Below are positions 8,906-19,314 of a stretch of DNA of 64,000 bases, one piece after another. A program made the translations under genes and the position numbers. The stretch spans positions 11,861,507 through 11,925,506 of the forward strand of contig NC_067206.1 of NCBI RefSeq assembly GCF_026262505.1, written 5' to 3'. How positions within the stretch are numbered: position 1 is the stretch's first letter; the number at the start of each line of letters is the position of its first letter. This DNA is from Trichomonas vaginalis G3. Its lineage: Eukaryota; Parabasalia; Trichomonadida; Trichomonadidae. Under the pieces are notes generated by a model. That model was not told the origin of the DNA, made no database searches, and saw nothing but the letters and a program-made list of their open reading frames with translations.

Positions 8906-11900
8906 TTAAATAAATGGCATACAACATCCATTTTCACAACATACAGCCTTAGTGTGTGCTCCTGTTAATGCAGTCTTACCGATTGTTAAGCGAGTCATTG
9001 ACCCGTTTTTAAGTTGTAAATTAATATTTTGACCATCAAATATCACTTTATCATTTATTATATCCAAATATTTTTTAGGTGTTAATTGCTTATTTTGTCT
9101 TAAACTAACACCCTTCATTTTTTGTGCAATCTTTTTAAAATCACTTCCATCAATTGAACCGTTGAATGATGTATAACACTTAGGGCATAAAGCAACCATG
9201 TTATCACCTTGTTTCTCAATTGCTAAACCCAATAATTTTTTCTCATGTGCTTTTTCTTCAGCTTTATTCTTTAATTTAGGTTTAAATTTCTCATCAAAAC
9301 AGAAGAAATCAAAAGGTGCGAATTTGAAAATGTTTTTATCATAAAATTTTTTATCGGTTACAATCGCTTGAAATGCTTGAGTGTTAGGAAGATTTGGGTC
9401 GCCAGCGATTGCCCAATAAGATGAATCAGTATCACCTTCAATGAAATGAAAACGATTAACATTCATGCATTTATACATAAAATCATAAATGAAAACTAAA
9501 TACCAGTATTTTGCGTTATCTAAAGTGAAGAATGCCTCTTGTAAACATGTATCACATCTATAAAATCTATCTTTAAGCATCACTTGATATGTATCTTCAC
9601 CTATTTCTCTTATGTTTTTAAACTTATTTGACATACATGCAACGCGTGCCCTCTGTGCATTCATTATTTTAGTCTTTGCGTAATTTTGTGTATTCATTGC
9701 ATCGTAACCATATGATCCATTAAGTGAAATTTTGCAAAATAAACTTTTTCCTTTATTTCCTTCTAATTCAGCCTTTTGTCTTTCGTTCATAAATTTGTTC
9801 GCAAATTCATTAAAACAAGTATTTTTCGTAAATGTTAAAATTGATTGAATATCATCGATGATAAAATGAAATCTGTCTATTAGATACCAAGATAATAAGA
9901 AGAAAATGGTTGATATTGGTTGTGTGTTGATGCTAACTGAGTTAATTTCTCTGTTTCTGGTCAACTGGTAAATTGTTTGATTTCATGTAATTATACATAA
10001 AACTGCCAATTGTTTTTTCATCTGTGATAATATCTAAGTTTCTTATTATCGGTAAAAAGTTTATGTAATCATTAATGTATTTTTCATCAATGTGACCCTT
10101 TACTTCAGCCACGAATAAAGTATTTTTCTTCTAATAATTCCCAGCTTTTGCTTTCTTTGTTGCTGTATCACAAATGATAACACCATTCAATCTTCCCGGC
10201 ATATACATTTTATGGTCAGTATATTGAATGAAATCATGAGGATTAGATGAAAATGATGAAGGATATAATGAATTAAAGTCAACACCAACGAAATGAGTCA
10301 TAATGTTGGTGGTGTCCTCATTTGATACAGTTTTAGTTTCTGGATTATATGAAAGTTTATTAATGTGCGTGATTCCTTTAAGATTACTCTATGTTGAACA
10401 TTTGATAAACCACCAGTAATTCCATTACGGAGAATGTGATAAGCTTCAACTGAATCTAAAGTCATTGGTAAATTATTTTTTAATGCATAATTTCTTAAAT
10501 TGATTCTTAAACGTTGAACATCTTCATCTTTATTTGATTTTACGACATTGCAATAACAACACATTAACTGACAATTTTCTTTGGTATGTGGTTTTTCATT
10601 ATCGATTCTATCCAATGTTGGTTTATTTGCATATGTAAACGCTTTACCACACATTTTGCATTTAGATGAAAGGATTAAATCGTGATAGTATTGAAAATCA
10701 TCCATTGAAACATTATTTTTAGTATCTCTTTCTGCTTTTTCATCTTGTTTCTTATATGATTCAATTTTATATTTCCAATACTTTTTCGTTAATTCAAAAC
10801 TTGATTCCACATTTTCTTCTTCTGGATATGTTTCGTTAGGATTGAAGTTCTTATATGCTAACGCGTAACGAATCATTGATGCATTAGATGATAATGAAAG
10901 ATTATGGAGCATGTCAATTTTATAAACAAATGTTTCTTCAATAATTTTATCAATTGGGTCAATCATAATTTCAACGTCTTTATTGCAATAATGAATAAAA
11001 TATTCTAATCTATTCTCAAAATTTTTAGCATCATTGAGATATATTTGATAATCTGAATCGGATATAGTTTCTTGAGTTAATGCTGAATAAAATGAATCTT
11101 GAGTGAATAGTTCCTTTTTATATAATTCATCTTCGTAATTCTCCCATGTGATGAATTGATATGGGAAGAATGATTTAACACGTGTTTTATTGTTTCCGAA
11201 ATCTTGAGTGAATTGGTCTAATGTTCCACCCGCTATATAATTTCTGATGTCAATAAATCTTAATTCATATGGACAGTTTGTTTTCTTTACTATGACTTGC
11301 TTAAATTGAGAAGAAGAACCCAGCATTGATTTTATCTTCCATTTTGCAGTATTTAAATCACGAAGAATTAAATTTAAATCAAACTTTCCCGAATTAAAAC
11401 CAATGATATTCACTTTATTAAATTCTTCATCTAAAAGCTCTTTCATTGCTTCCTTTTGTTTCTCATTTAATGTATTCATTAATTCTTCATATTGTTCAAT
11501 ATTTGATTTAGCAACTAATGAACAGGTTGAAAATAAAAATTCAATCCAATCAGAGATGAACGAATCACTTGATGTTAAGCAAAAATTCCTCGTAAATGTT
11601 TTATCACGGTCTACGACCTCGCCGCTTTGCGGCTTTATTTTGACAGTTGATGATACCATAAATGGTTTTAAGTAAGCGTTCAAAGTTGCACATTCAGAAA
11701 GTTGAAGTTCTTCTTTAGTCTCTAATGTTTCGAAGTCAAAAGTAATATAATATCTTGTTGGTTTATAATATTCCTGCAAATTATGTGCTAATAGCCATTG
11801 ATATATCTTCTGTTTCGTAATATGTGGTGCATATGGTTGCTGGGTCTTTTGCAATTGAACGTCTTGAATTAATCTTCCATTATTTTCTTTACATTTCTCA

Positions 11901-12366
11901 CAATGTTTTAAAAATCTTCTTTGGTTTTTCCTTTCTGGATCATCACGGATAGAATATACTTCTTCTTTGCAAAAGGGGCAAACTTTATATCCTGTGAGTG
12001 CTTCAACGTCTGTAATTCTGTCAGCGTGAAGTTTTCCACATGGACTCTGTGTTAATAAAATATTTACTGTTTCAAATTCTGGATCTATCATTATTGATTC
12101 CACTAATGGAAAGTCTACCTTGTTAATGTCTACGTCTTCTGGTTGAGGATCACAATAATAAAATCAATATTAACATTTAACATTCTCGCTAATCTCTCAC
12201 TTTCTGATGAAATGTCAAACCCTTCATATGATCTATTGGCTTCATTTAAATAACTTCTACGAGTTTTAGGATTAACACCATCAGGAATGTTATAGAAGCG
12301 TTTAAATAACCTTCTACCTTCGCTCTATTTGATTATCATTCATTTTAGCTGTTCCATTTTTGTTCA
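8906..12366 (-). pseudogene. Protein-primed family B DNA polymerase (PolB) of element 1, broken
   Basis: The first part carries a Cys-rich N-terminal finger (CPFCKEEVY, HCEKCKENN) and the 3'-5' exonuclease motifs (ITFDFETLE, GFNSGKFDLNL, YCNKDVEIM). An HNH-like zinc motif follows (CKMCGKAF, LDRIDNEKPHTKENCQL, CYCNVVKSN), then the GGLSNVQHR segment leading into the palm. Farther on are the polymerase B and C motifs (LNGSYGYD, GDTDSSYW) and a Cys-rich tail (CPKCYTSF, CCENGCCMPFI). This is the protein-primed PolB class used by Polintons. The gene is broken at several places and is treated here as one fossil. Confidence 0.85.
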
Positions 12367-12446
12367 TTTATGTAAGAATAAAAATTAAAAAATAAATAAA
12401 AATAAAGTTTATTTTTTTTAAAGTCCGAGACTCAGAGAGTCCAGGG

Positions 12447-12641
12447 CTAAAGTCCATAAAATGAATTAAGAACACACAAATTTTTATCATCTGCAACGTG
12501 ACGAATACATTTTAATTTACTCAAGAATGCGTAACCTGATACATTAAATCTAATTCCTGTCTTATTTAATTTCACAACTTTGAAAAGGAATGTGTGAATA
12601 GCTATGAAATGATGACGAGATGATTTATGTGTTGCTTCCAT
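12447..12641 (-). CDS. Small basic protein, 64 aa (unknown)
   Basis: The predicted product is basic and His-rich at the N-terminus (MEATHKSSRHHFIAIHTF), with alternating hydrophobic and basic residues. It lies between the polymerase and the 285-residue gene, all on the minus strand. No family is recognised. An A/T-rich leader precedes the ATG, but the leader motif is weaker than for its neighbours, so I am unsure that it is expressed. Confidence 0.4.
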   Translation of the reverse strand: MEATHKSSRHHFIAIHTFLFKVVKLNKTGIRFNVSGYAFLSKLKCIRHVADDKNLCVLNSFYGL

Positions 12642-12720
12642 TTTTTCTGAAATGAATGAATAAATATAATGTTTATAGTTTTCATATCTTTTATGTTCTT
12701 AATAACGAATGGAATAGATT

Positions 12721-13578
12721 TCACTTCGTCTCCTTCGGAGCTGTTCTTTCATATGAAACATCAACGGTATCTTCAACAATGAAACCACAATCGCATAAAA
12801 TTTTATATGTACCAATTGTTTCTTTTGATATTTTATCTAACAAATCAAAAACTTTATCAACACCTGTACATTTATTTAAATAATAATTTGTGTAAATATC
12901 ATGGTCTTCTTTCTTAATCGTATTTGTTGCATATGTTACATTTTTCAGTGCTTTTTTGAATTTTTCAGAATCAAGAGGAAGTGAAAGTAGGATACAGGGG
13001 TATTCTCCATTATCAATAAATTGTAACTTATGTTTACGAATAAATTTTGTGCCTTCTTCTGAAAGTGTTTCGTCAATATCACCATCTAATAAATTTTTAG
13101 TAGATTCCAAAAAGTAATTTTTATATCTTTCCTCATGTGATTTTTGAACTTCTGATTCTGAAGCTGGGATATTCATTAAACCCTCTACTTCATTCTCAGC
13201 ATTTCTCAATTCACTAATTCTTTCATCTATTTCATTTCTTAATTGTTCCAATTTCTCAATCTCATCGTTATAATATTCATCTTGTTTAATTTTTTCTTCA
13301 AAATATTCAGGAGGTGTTTCAAGGCTCTCTGAGCCCAGGTCCTCTGGACCATAAAGAGGAATATTCTCCTGTTTTTCAACTTTTTTGGGATATAAATATC
13401 TCATTATAGCCTTTTTAGTAATTGGTCCGTTATATTTAAATTCATTCAACAATCTGGAAAACTCTTTCACATTCTGCATATATGTTGGATAAGAACCGTC
13501 TCCAAAATTTTCTAAAATATTTTCTAATTCTGAATTAGTGAACTTTAAAGATTTCAATGAATTAGTTGTTATACTCAT
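12721..13578 (-). CDS. Unknown 285-aa coiled-coil protein upstream of PolB
   Basis: The product has an N-terminal helical region, a coiled-coil segment near residues 95-130 (EKLEQLRNEIDERISELRN), then LMNIPASESE near 135-144 and a C-terminal domain ending with CDCGFIVEDT. A very similar (I)MNVPASNS peptide occurs near residue 72 of the element 3 polymerase. This gene lies immediately upstream of the element 1 polymerase, so it may correspond to the polymerase N-terminal extension of element 3. The start follows a T-rich leader. The function is unknown. Confidence 0.6.
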   Translation of the reverse strand: MSITTNSLKSLKFTNSELENILENFGDGSYPTYMQNVKEFSRLLNEFKYNGPITKKAIMRYLYPKKVEKQENIPLYGPEDLGSESLETPPEYFEEKIKQDEYYNDEIEKLEQLRNEIDERISELRNAENEVEGLMNIPASESEVQKSHEERYKNYFLESTKNLLDGDIDETLSEEGTKFIRKHKLQFIDNGEYPCILLSLPLDSEKFKKALKNVTYATNTIKKEDHDIYTNYYLNKCTGVDKVFDLLDKISKETIGTYKILCDCGFIVEDTVDVSYERTAPKETK

Positions 13579-13628
13579 TTATTATAAAATAAAAAATAAA
13601 AAAAAATAAATTTAACTTAGTTTTAATT

Positions 13629-13780
13629 TTACGTAAGAAGTTCTGCCAGTATAAACTCTACCAGTAGAAGTTCTGCTAAAGTATTCAATTTTGAGGGAAA
13701 CAGTAGAAGTTCTGCCAGTGTAAACTCTACCAGTAGAAGTTCTGCCAGTGTAAACTTTACCAGTAGAAGTTTAACCGTTA
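13629..13780 (+). repeat. Tandem 15+15-bp repeat near the right end of element 1
   Basis: Two alternating 15-mers, CCAGTAGAAGTTCTG and CCAGTGTAAACTCTA, form a 30-bp unit repeated about four times with one interruption. The core AGAAGTTCT is palindromic. The repeat begins 50 bp upstream of the last gene of element 1, in the position expected for a terminal region. Confidence 0.85.
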
Positions 13781-14040
13781 CTTATTGTTCTAAGTTATAT
13801 ATTAATTTAATAAATTATATTATCATTTATAATAAAATTTTTCGAAATGCAGATAAATTTTAACATGTTCGAAATGAAACTATTATAAAATATATTCTTT
13901 TTATTAATGGTAATATAGGAATTGAGGTCAGGTATGAGGGGCTTCCAGGGGCTGCGCCCCTTCTAGCCCTAAGAAATTTTGCCCAAGACCCAAGAGGAGG
14001 ACCGAACCCCAGCCGACCAGCCGGTGACAAAACCAAAACC
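13781..14040. other. Intergenic spacer with a GC-rich hairpin
   Basis: No gene is visible. From ~13,930 the base composition changes sharply to GC-rich; AGGGGCTGCGCCCCTT can form a hairpin with a short loop. The rest is AT-rich. Confidence 0.5.
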
Positions 14041-14172
14041 GTTGTTATTTACATCATATTAATGATGCCACTTTTAAAAATGTCACTTTTTGTGTCGCTT
14101 TTCACAAATTATATATGTTTTCATGCTTTGTCACTTTTCTGTCACTTTTCGGGTAAAAACATTTTTATTATT

Positions 14173-15441
14173 ACCCAGATTTGCCTTACTTTTACCACCT
14201 CTCTAAAGCTGGGGACACCGCCTATCGTTGGGAGTAGCTATTAAATAGAACCACCAAGGGTATTTTTCGAACTGCCGGTGTAGTGGAAACATCCGACATA
14301 ATTATTCATTATGCCAAGGTTTGATTCCCATTTAGCTAATTTTTTTCTTTTTTGGATCATGAATTTTTTTTGGGTCACTATAAGATTTGTTTCATGTTCT
14401 AAATCTGCTGCATATGTAATCTATTTTTATTTACCTATTTTTTAAAAATCTATTGGATTGCCAAATTTGAATATATTTAAAATCATAAAAATCCAAAAAA
14501 ACTATAAATATATGTTTTATGCATAGTGCTGATACTCAAATATCAGATTACTTAGATCCATGAATAATGTCCGAATTTTTTTTCTTAAAATTAAACTTCA
14601 TAACTTCTTGCAATCTTATTCTGAATCAATTGTAAATTTTTAAAACCATTTTTTAAAATAATTTTGCGTAAATTTTATTCTCATGTTGTTTTAATCGAAA
14701 ATTGATACATTTTCAAAAAAATAATATTGACTTATGAAATTCATTTTTAAGGTGAAATAGTATTGTTTTTATTAAAGTATATGAATAATATATAAAAAAT
14801 TAATGAATAATATAAGCAGATTTTTAGTTTACAAAACAAATATGAGCAATGCAATTTCAAACTTTTGCTGGCAATTTCGATATTGCTCAAGTTTGTAGTA
14901 TTTGTGATACCTATAACATCGGCTTAATCAAAATTCGATTTTTCTTATGAGTTATTGAGAAAATTTGATTGCAATGAGAAGGATTTCGACGTTTTTGATA
15001 AACTAAGAGCTGAGCTTTAGGGGTTCAGTTCATTTATGGCTGTAGTTTGATGCGTAGATCTCTTTTTTATTGTAAATTCTTTCAGCATGGAGATCGAGAA
15101 TGAATCTTTTGAGAACTTTATGAGTTTTTACACCCGTAAAGAGGTCCTTCGAGGAAAGATAGTCCAGACTACATGAAGATGTGGGTTAACCAAAAAAATC
15201 CGATGGTTTCCCCATATTCATGTAGATCTTCGAAAAAATGAGCACCAAAAAAAGCCAAAAAAATAGGCTTTTTATTGGATTTGTACACTAGATCAATAAT
15301 CTATTTAGGATCTGACACTCTTTTTAGCCAGAGATATGAGGTCCTTTCTAGGAAAACGATCTATTCATCCATAAAAAAAAATGAATTATCGTTTTCCCCA
15401 GAAATTACATGGGGAGTGGTAAAAGTAAGGCAAATCTGGGT
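14173..15441. repeat. 26-bp perfect inverted repeat around a 1.2-kb gene-free segment
   Basis: ACCCAGATTTGCCTTACTTT followed by TACCAC at 14,173-14,198 is repeated exactly in reverse complement at 15,416-15,441. The enclosed ~1.2 kb is AT-rich with long A/T runs and no credible gene. The right arm abuts the leader of the methylase gene at 15,450. It could be the ends of a small nonautonomous element or duplicated Polinton terminal sequence. Confidence 0.7.
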
Positions 15442-15449
15442 ATATATAA

Positions 15450-16268
15450 ATGAATTTTACAAAACCACCGTTACCGTTCTTTGGAAATAAGAGTAGATGT
15501 AAAGATATTATATTGAGAGAACTTAAGAAACTACCGAATGGTCTAACATTTGTAGATTTGTTCGGTGGAAGTTTCTATATATCCCATTTATGTCATACAA
15601 TATTCCCAGACTCAAAGATTATATGCAATGACTTCGACAACTATATGGACCGTCTCAAACATATTCCAGACACAAACAACATATTGAAAGAGTTAAAAGA
15701 AAAGATACCTATAGGTAAGATGGAACGTATACCATTAGATAAGAAAAATATTGTGAGAGAGGTTTTGAAAAAAGCAGAATATATAGACTGGGATAGTATA
15801 TCTGCTAGACTATTATATAGTGGTACTATAAGAGTTCATGACATTGAAACACTTATGTCAAAAGTTTTATATCTTAACTATACAAATGTTTTCAAAGAGG
15901 ACATAGAAAAATATATTGAGGGTATAGAGTTTGTGAGATGTCATTGGACAGATTTGTATGAAAAATATAAAGACAAGGAAAATGTTTTCTTTATAGTGGA
16001 CCCGCCGTTCTTTAACACATGGGATTTTCAATACCAAGTAGACTGGACTTTGAGAGACTCTTTAGAAACTTTAGACGTTATACATAACCATCCATGCTTT
16101 TACTTTACATCCGATAAAAGTGGTTTGGAAACCGTTATGAGATGGTTAGAGGACATACATGACTATGAGTTTATATATGACAAGATAGAATATGAGAGAG
16201 GTCCTATAAACTGGAGAAAGTGTCATAACAAAGAAATTTTATTAGTAAGTAAATGTGGTTTGAAATAG
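15450..16268 (+). CDS. DNA adenine-N6 methyltransferase (Dam/D12 class), element 2
   Basis: This 272-residue enzyme would methylate adenine in DNA. It shows the N-terminal KPPLPFFGNK substrate/SAM motif (residues ~5-14), motif I FVDLFGGS near 34-41, and the catalytic DPPF near 184-187. A homologue of matching length and motif order is encoded by element 3 at 43,106-43,948. The start follows TATATATAAATG. Its 3' end overlaps a 43-residue membrane protein gene. A role in marking element DNA against host or rival nucleases is inferred. Confidence 0.9.
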   Translation: MNFTKPPLPFFGNKSRCKDIILRELKKLPNGLTFVDLFGGSFYISHLCHTIFPDSKIICNDFDNYMDRLKHIPDTNNILKELKEKIPIGKMERIPLDKKNIVREVLKKAEYIDWDSISARLLYSGTIRVHDIETLMSKVLYLNYTNVFKEDIEKYIEGIEFVRCHWTDLYEKYKDKENVFFIVDPPFFNTWDFQYQVDWTLRDSLETLDVIHNHPCFYFTSDKSGLETVMRWLEDIHDYEFIYDKIEYERGPINWRKCHNKEILLVSKCGLK

Positions 16269-16384
16269 GACTACTTGTTTTAGGTTTTTTCCATTGTGTC
16301 ATTTATTTATTTGACGTGGCAGAAAAGTACAGAGAATATGAAGATGAACCAATGCCTGCAAATGTTCAGTATATGTACTCGTAA
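16253..16384 (+). CDS. Single-span membrane protein, 43 aa
   Basis: This short gene overlaps the end of the methylase gene by 16 bp in another frame. It starts MWFEIGLLVLGFF and has one hydrophobic span (residues ~5-20), followed by an acidic hydrophilic tail ending NVQYMYS. In element 3 a small hydrophobic protein also lies beside the methylase (43,976-44,188), which supports its being real. The function is unknown. Confidence 0.5.
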   Translation: MWFEIGLLVLGFFHCVIYLFDVAEKYREYEDEPMPANVQYMYS

Positions 16385-16407
16385 GAGATATTTTTATCTA
16401 ATATTAA

Positions 16408-16770
16408 ATGGACGCACAGAACTTAGCGAATGCACAGCAACCTGGACAACCAAACCCAGAGAATATTCCAAATGAAGTTAGAATACAAACTGCAATGGCA
16501 AACTATGGTCAAGTGCCAACAGATGTACAAATGCAAACTGCCATGTCAAATGACGCTGCGTTAGGTTTGCCACCATGGTATGCAAATATGAGATGGAAAG
16601 AGTTTTATACAAACCCTGAAGTGGGATATAAACAACTTTATGCAGATGACGCGAACACAGGAGTTGACCCAGAATATGTTTTCTACCAGAGGAGAAACAG
16701 AATGTATGAGCTCCAGTTAAAGAATGCTATGGAACTCAACAGGAAACGTAAGAGACTAGGCGGACATTAG
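16408..16770 (+). CDS. Small unknown protein, 120 aa (possible virion component)
   Basis: The product is Asn/Gln/Pro-rich at the N-terminus with an imperfect internal repeat (VRIQTAMANYGQVPTDVQMQ). A Trp/Tyr-rich middle (LPPWYANMRW) and a basic C-terminus (ELNRKRKRLGGH) follow. The leader TATTTTTATCTAATATTAAATG directly precedes the start, as for virion genes in these elements. I recognise no family. Confidence 0.65.
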   Translation: MDAQNLANAQQPGQPNPENIPNEVRIQTAMANYGQVPTDVQMQTAMSNDAALGLPPWYANMRWKEFYTNPEVGYKQLYADDANTGVDPEYVFYQRRNRMYELQLKNAMELNRKRKRLGGH

Positions 16771-16788
16771 ATTTTTACATATAGTAAA

Positions 16789-17030
16789 ATGGGTTTCTTC
16801 AGTAGTATTGGAAACTTCTTCAGAAGAGTTGGAAGAGGTATATGGAATGGAATAAAATCTGTCGGAAGAGGAGTATGGAACGGTGTCAAAAATATGGTAA
16901 AAGAGTAGGTCAGTTTGTTGGTATTATACCTAAAGACCCTGAACCAGAAGAACAAGCTCCTGTTATACAACAGCCTGAACCTGCACCACAGTCTAGTTGG
17001 CAACCAAATCCAACACCTCAACCGTATTAA
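16789..17030 (+). pseudogene. pVI-like minor capsid protein gene, broken (element 2)
   Basis: The leader (ATTTTTACATATAGTAAAATG) is intact and the encoded start MGFFSSIGNFFRRVGRGIW is a glycine-rich amphipathic helix like adenovirus/Polinton protein VI. The region ends with a Pro/Gln-rich tail (QPEPAPQSSWQPNPTPQPY). It is broken, with about one break. The assignment to pVI rests on composition and position, not on a long match. Confidence 0.5.
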
Positions 17031-17034
17031 AAAA

Positions 17035-17883
17035 TTATATTTTTATCGTTCGATAGTAGTTGTATATGAAACTAAGTTCTAAGTAAAACGCATGGTATAA
17101 TGGAATTATTCTTTTTCTTCCATCTGTAGTAAACCATACTTGAAAGTCTGAAATACTTCCACTCGGCGGTTCATATAACTTTGTAGGTTTTTCGTAAAAG
17201 TCATTTGCCAAGCATAAGAAAGAGTTTTGGGCGCCAGAAAATGAAGCATGAACAATAATAGCATCTTGGTCGAAAATATTTTCATATGTTCCATTAGGGT
17301 TTTCGACTTCATAATAGTCCGGGTGTACTGGATATGCTGCAGGCTGATTTAACATCCTCATAAATCTATACCATGCCAAGTTGTTATATTTTGTAGAAAT
17401 ATAAACGTTTTCTCCAAGGTCTTCTATTCTATTGATTTTAACAGTTGCATTTTTCCTGTCATAAATAATATCGAGATGGTATTCTCCTTCGTCAATGTTA
17501 TACTGTTTTGCATATTCGATATAGATATCGTTTATTTTTTCTTGAAAAGCTTGAAGAGTTGTTTCTAAGTTTACAAGCAAACTAACTTGTAAAAGTTTTC
17601 CCTGTTCAAATTTCTCATACATACGTTTTTCTTTGTTATAGTATCGAACTTCAAAACCGACCGTAAATGGGAAACCATGTATGGCTTCTGAAATGAACTT
17701 CATTCTACGAAAGCCAATAGCTTTTGTGACGGATGGGTCTCTTAACCATCTTAATGGGTAGTCAAAACGATAGCCTTCATGCTTTACGGTATCTGTCTCA
17801 AACTTTTGACCGACATTAGTAAAAAGTTCATCTAATGGTTTAGTTGTAGCAACTCTTGAATTTTCTTTTTCTATTGAAAGCAT
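17035..17883 (-). CDS. Penton-like minor capsid protein (tentative), element 2
   Basis: This 282-residue protein is rich in beta-type sequence. It begins with a TKPLDELFTN segment, then YRFDYPLRWLRDPSVTKAIGFRR, a helical stretch (TLQAFQEKINDIYIEYAKQY), then strand-rich sequence through NLAWYRFMRMLN. A broken paralogue lies at 21,595-22,462. The gene is head to head with the tail-fibre gene across 18 bp. A penton-like protein holds the same position in element 3, so I infer a minor capsid/penton role; direct sequence similarity between the two is weak. Confidence 0.5.
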   Translation of the reverse strand: MLSIEKENSRVATTKPLDELFTNVGQKFETDTVKHEGYRFDYPLRWLRDPSVTKAIGFRRMKFISEAIHGFPFTVGFEVRYYNKEKRMYEKFEQGKLLQVSLLVNLETTLQAFQEKINDIYIEYAKQYNIDEGEYHLDIIYDRKNATVKINRIEDLGENVYISTKYNNLAWYRFMRMLNQPAAYPVHPDYYEVENPNGTYENIFDQDAIIVHASFSGAQNSFLCLANDFYEKPTKLYEPPSGSISDFQVWFTTDGRKRIIPLYHAFYLELSFIYNYYRTIKI

Positions 17884-17901
17884 ATTTTATCTAGAATAAA
17901 A
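17884..17901. promoter_or_regulatory. 18-bp palindromic divergent promoter
   Basis: The whole spacer between two divergent genes is ATTTTATCTAGAATAAAA, nearly a perfect palindrome. Each strand therefore presents the TTTTAT(C/T) motif just before an ATG. The equivalent gene pair in element 3 has a 19-bp palindromic spacer at 36,979-36,997. Confidence 0.75.
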
Positions 17902-19314
17902 ATGTCAAATGAAACAGCGTCTATGAGAGAAATACAACACAACCGACAACTCATTATGCAAGCTCTAAATAAGAACACAACAAACTTTTCAAACTATTCT
18001 AAGATATCTGAGTCATTGAAAGAAGGAAACTTAAAACTGACATTAAACCCAATGACAGATGAGTTTCTGTTTCAAGACAATAAGAACCATACTGTCTGTA
18101 TAAATCCAACAAAAGGAACTTTAAACGAGAAACCTATAAATGAACTTCTTTTGAAAGCAGATGTTGACAACAAAGCTGACAAAGAATATGTAGACGATGC
18201 AATAGCAAAAGAAGAAGAAAGAGCTAACAATGCTTATGCAACAAAAGAACATACTCATCCTGAACTAGCAGACAAAACATATGTTGACAATAAAATGTCA
18301 AGTGAAGTGACAAGAGCTGAAAACGAATATTCTAAAAAGACTCATATACATACCATTGCAAATATTACAAACTTACAAGAAACCTTAAACAGGAAAAGTG
18401 CCGTTGGACATACACATTCTATATCTGAAATAACAGACTTAAACGTTAGCCTTGAAAATAAAGCAGATAAGGACTGTGTTGCTGCTGCGTTAGAGAAGAA
18501 GGCAGATAAGGAATATGTGGATGAAAAAGATAATGAAATTAAAGAAAGGGTTGAATGGTATCATGAACGGACATCGAAGATTTTAAAAACTAAAGCCGAT
18601 ACAGGATGGGTTTCAGGATGTTTAGACCTTAAAGCAGATAAGAACCATACACATAAATCCTTCACTACTGTTAGAGCAGACGACATAATATTGAACTTTG
18701 ACCTTGGTTCAAGTGCACCTTCAGAGAATCCGAGTACAAGCGTAAAAGATACTCTTAACAATTTAGATAACAGTTGCAGGAACATTGAAGGTCATGTCAG
18801 AAACTTTGAAGCATATGAACTACCAACAATGTTAGATAAGAAAGCTGACAAAACAGAGCTTCAAACATTAAAGACAGAAATACTTCAAACATTATATCCT
18901 ATAGGTTCTATTTATACGTCAATGAACTCTACCAGACCAGAAGTAGTACTTGGTTTTGGAACTTGGACTCAAATAGTCGACAGGTTTTTGTATTGTGCAA
19001 ACTCTTCAAAGGAAACAGGTGGAAGTAAAACGATTTCAGGTGCAAATTTACCTGCGCACAGTCACTACGTAAGTTTAACTACATCTCGAGAAGGTGGGCA
19101 TAGGCATAAATATTGGGATTGGTCAGGAATGACAAAAGGTAAAGGATATGATGTTAAAAACAACGTTCAGTTTGCTATAAATTGTTTCCTGAGTAACACT
19201 GAGGTAGGAGGAGACCATACACATTTCGTTTCAGGGTATACGCAAACAACGGGACAAAGTAAAGAATACATGCCACCTTACATGACAGTTTACGCATGGT
19301 ATAGAATTGCTTAG
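17902..19314 (+). CDS. Tail-fibre-like protein with C-terminal collar domain, element 2
   Basis: This 470-residue protein has heptad-like repeats of the KADKEYVD type through residues ~90-330, as in trimeric fibres, with repeated short His motifs (KEHTHPEL, VGHTHSISEI). Residues ~331-470 form a phage tail-collar-like domain: YPIGSIYTSMN, a FGTWTQIVDRFLY strand, GGSKTISGANLPAHSH, and GGDHTH before a YMPPYMTVYAWYR end. It would be a virion attachment fibre. It is homologous to the 889-residue protein of element 3. Its stop overlaps the convergent integrase stop in TTAG. Confidence 0.85.
   Translation: MSNETASMREIQHNRQLIMQALNKNTTNFSNYSKISESLKEGNLKLTLNPMTDEFLFQDNKNHTVCINPTKGTLNEKPINELLLKADVDNKADKEYVDDAIAKEEERANNAYATKEHTHPELADKTYVDNKMSSEVTRAENEYSKKTHIHTIANITNLQETLNRKSAVGHTHSISEITDLNVSLENKADKDCVAAALEKKADKEYVDEKDNEIKERVEWYHERTSKILKTKADTGWVSGCLDLKADKNHTHKSFTTVRADDIILNFDLGSSAPSENPSTSVKDTLNNLDNSCRNIEGHVRNFEAYELPTMLDKKADKTELQTLKTEILQTLYPIGSIYTSMNSTRPEVVLGFGTWTQIVDRFLYCANSSKETGGSKTISGANLPAHSHYVSLTTSREGGHRHKYWDWSGMTKGKGYDVKNNVQFAINCFLSNTEVGGDHTHFVSGYTQTTGQSKEYMPPYMTVYAWYRIA

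Larger units (their letters stand above)
1..13800. mobile_element. Polinton/Maverick-like element 1 (partial at left edge, broken)
   Basis: This is a gene cluster typical of Polintons: retroviral-type integrase, protein-primed family B DNA polymerase, D5-type primase-helicase, KilA-N protein and several small unknown proteins. Most genes share a TTTTTAT-rich leader just before the ATG. The left end lies outside the window. The right end is placed near the tandem repeat at 13,629-13,780, but I found no matching terminal repeat inside the window, so the boundary is approximate. The polymerase gene is broken in several places while the helicase and integrase frames are open, so it looks like a moderately old, partly decayed copy. 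Confidence 0.75.

Noticed and set aside
14262-14335. tRNA-like stretch with a B-box-like GGTTTGATTCC
   Set aside because: The would-be acceptor arms do not pair, the anticodon loop is atypical and the T stem fails. It is probably chance.
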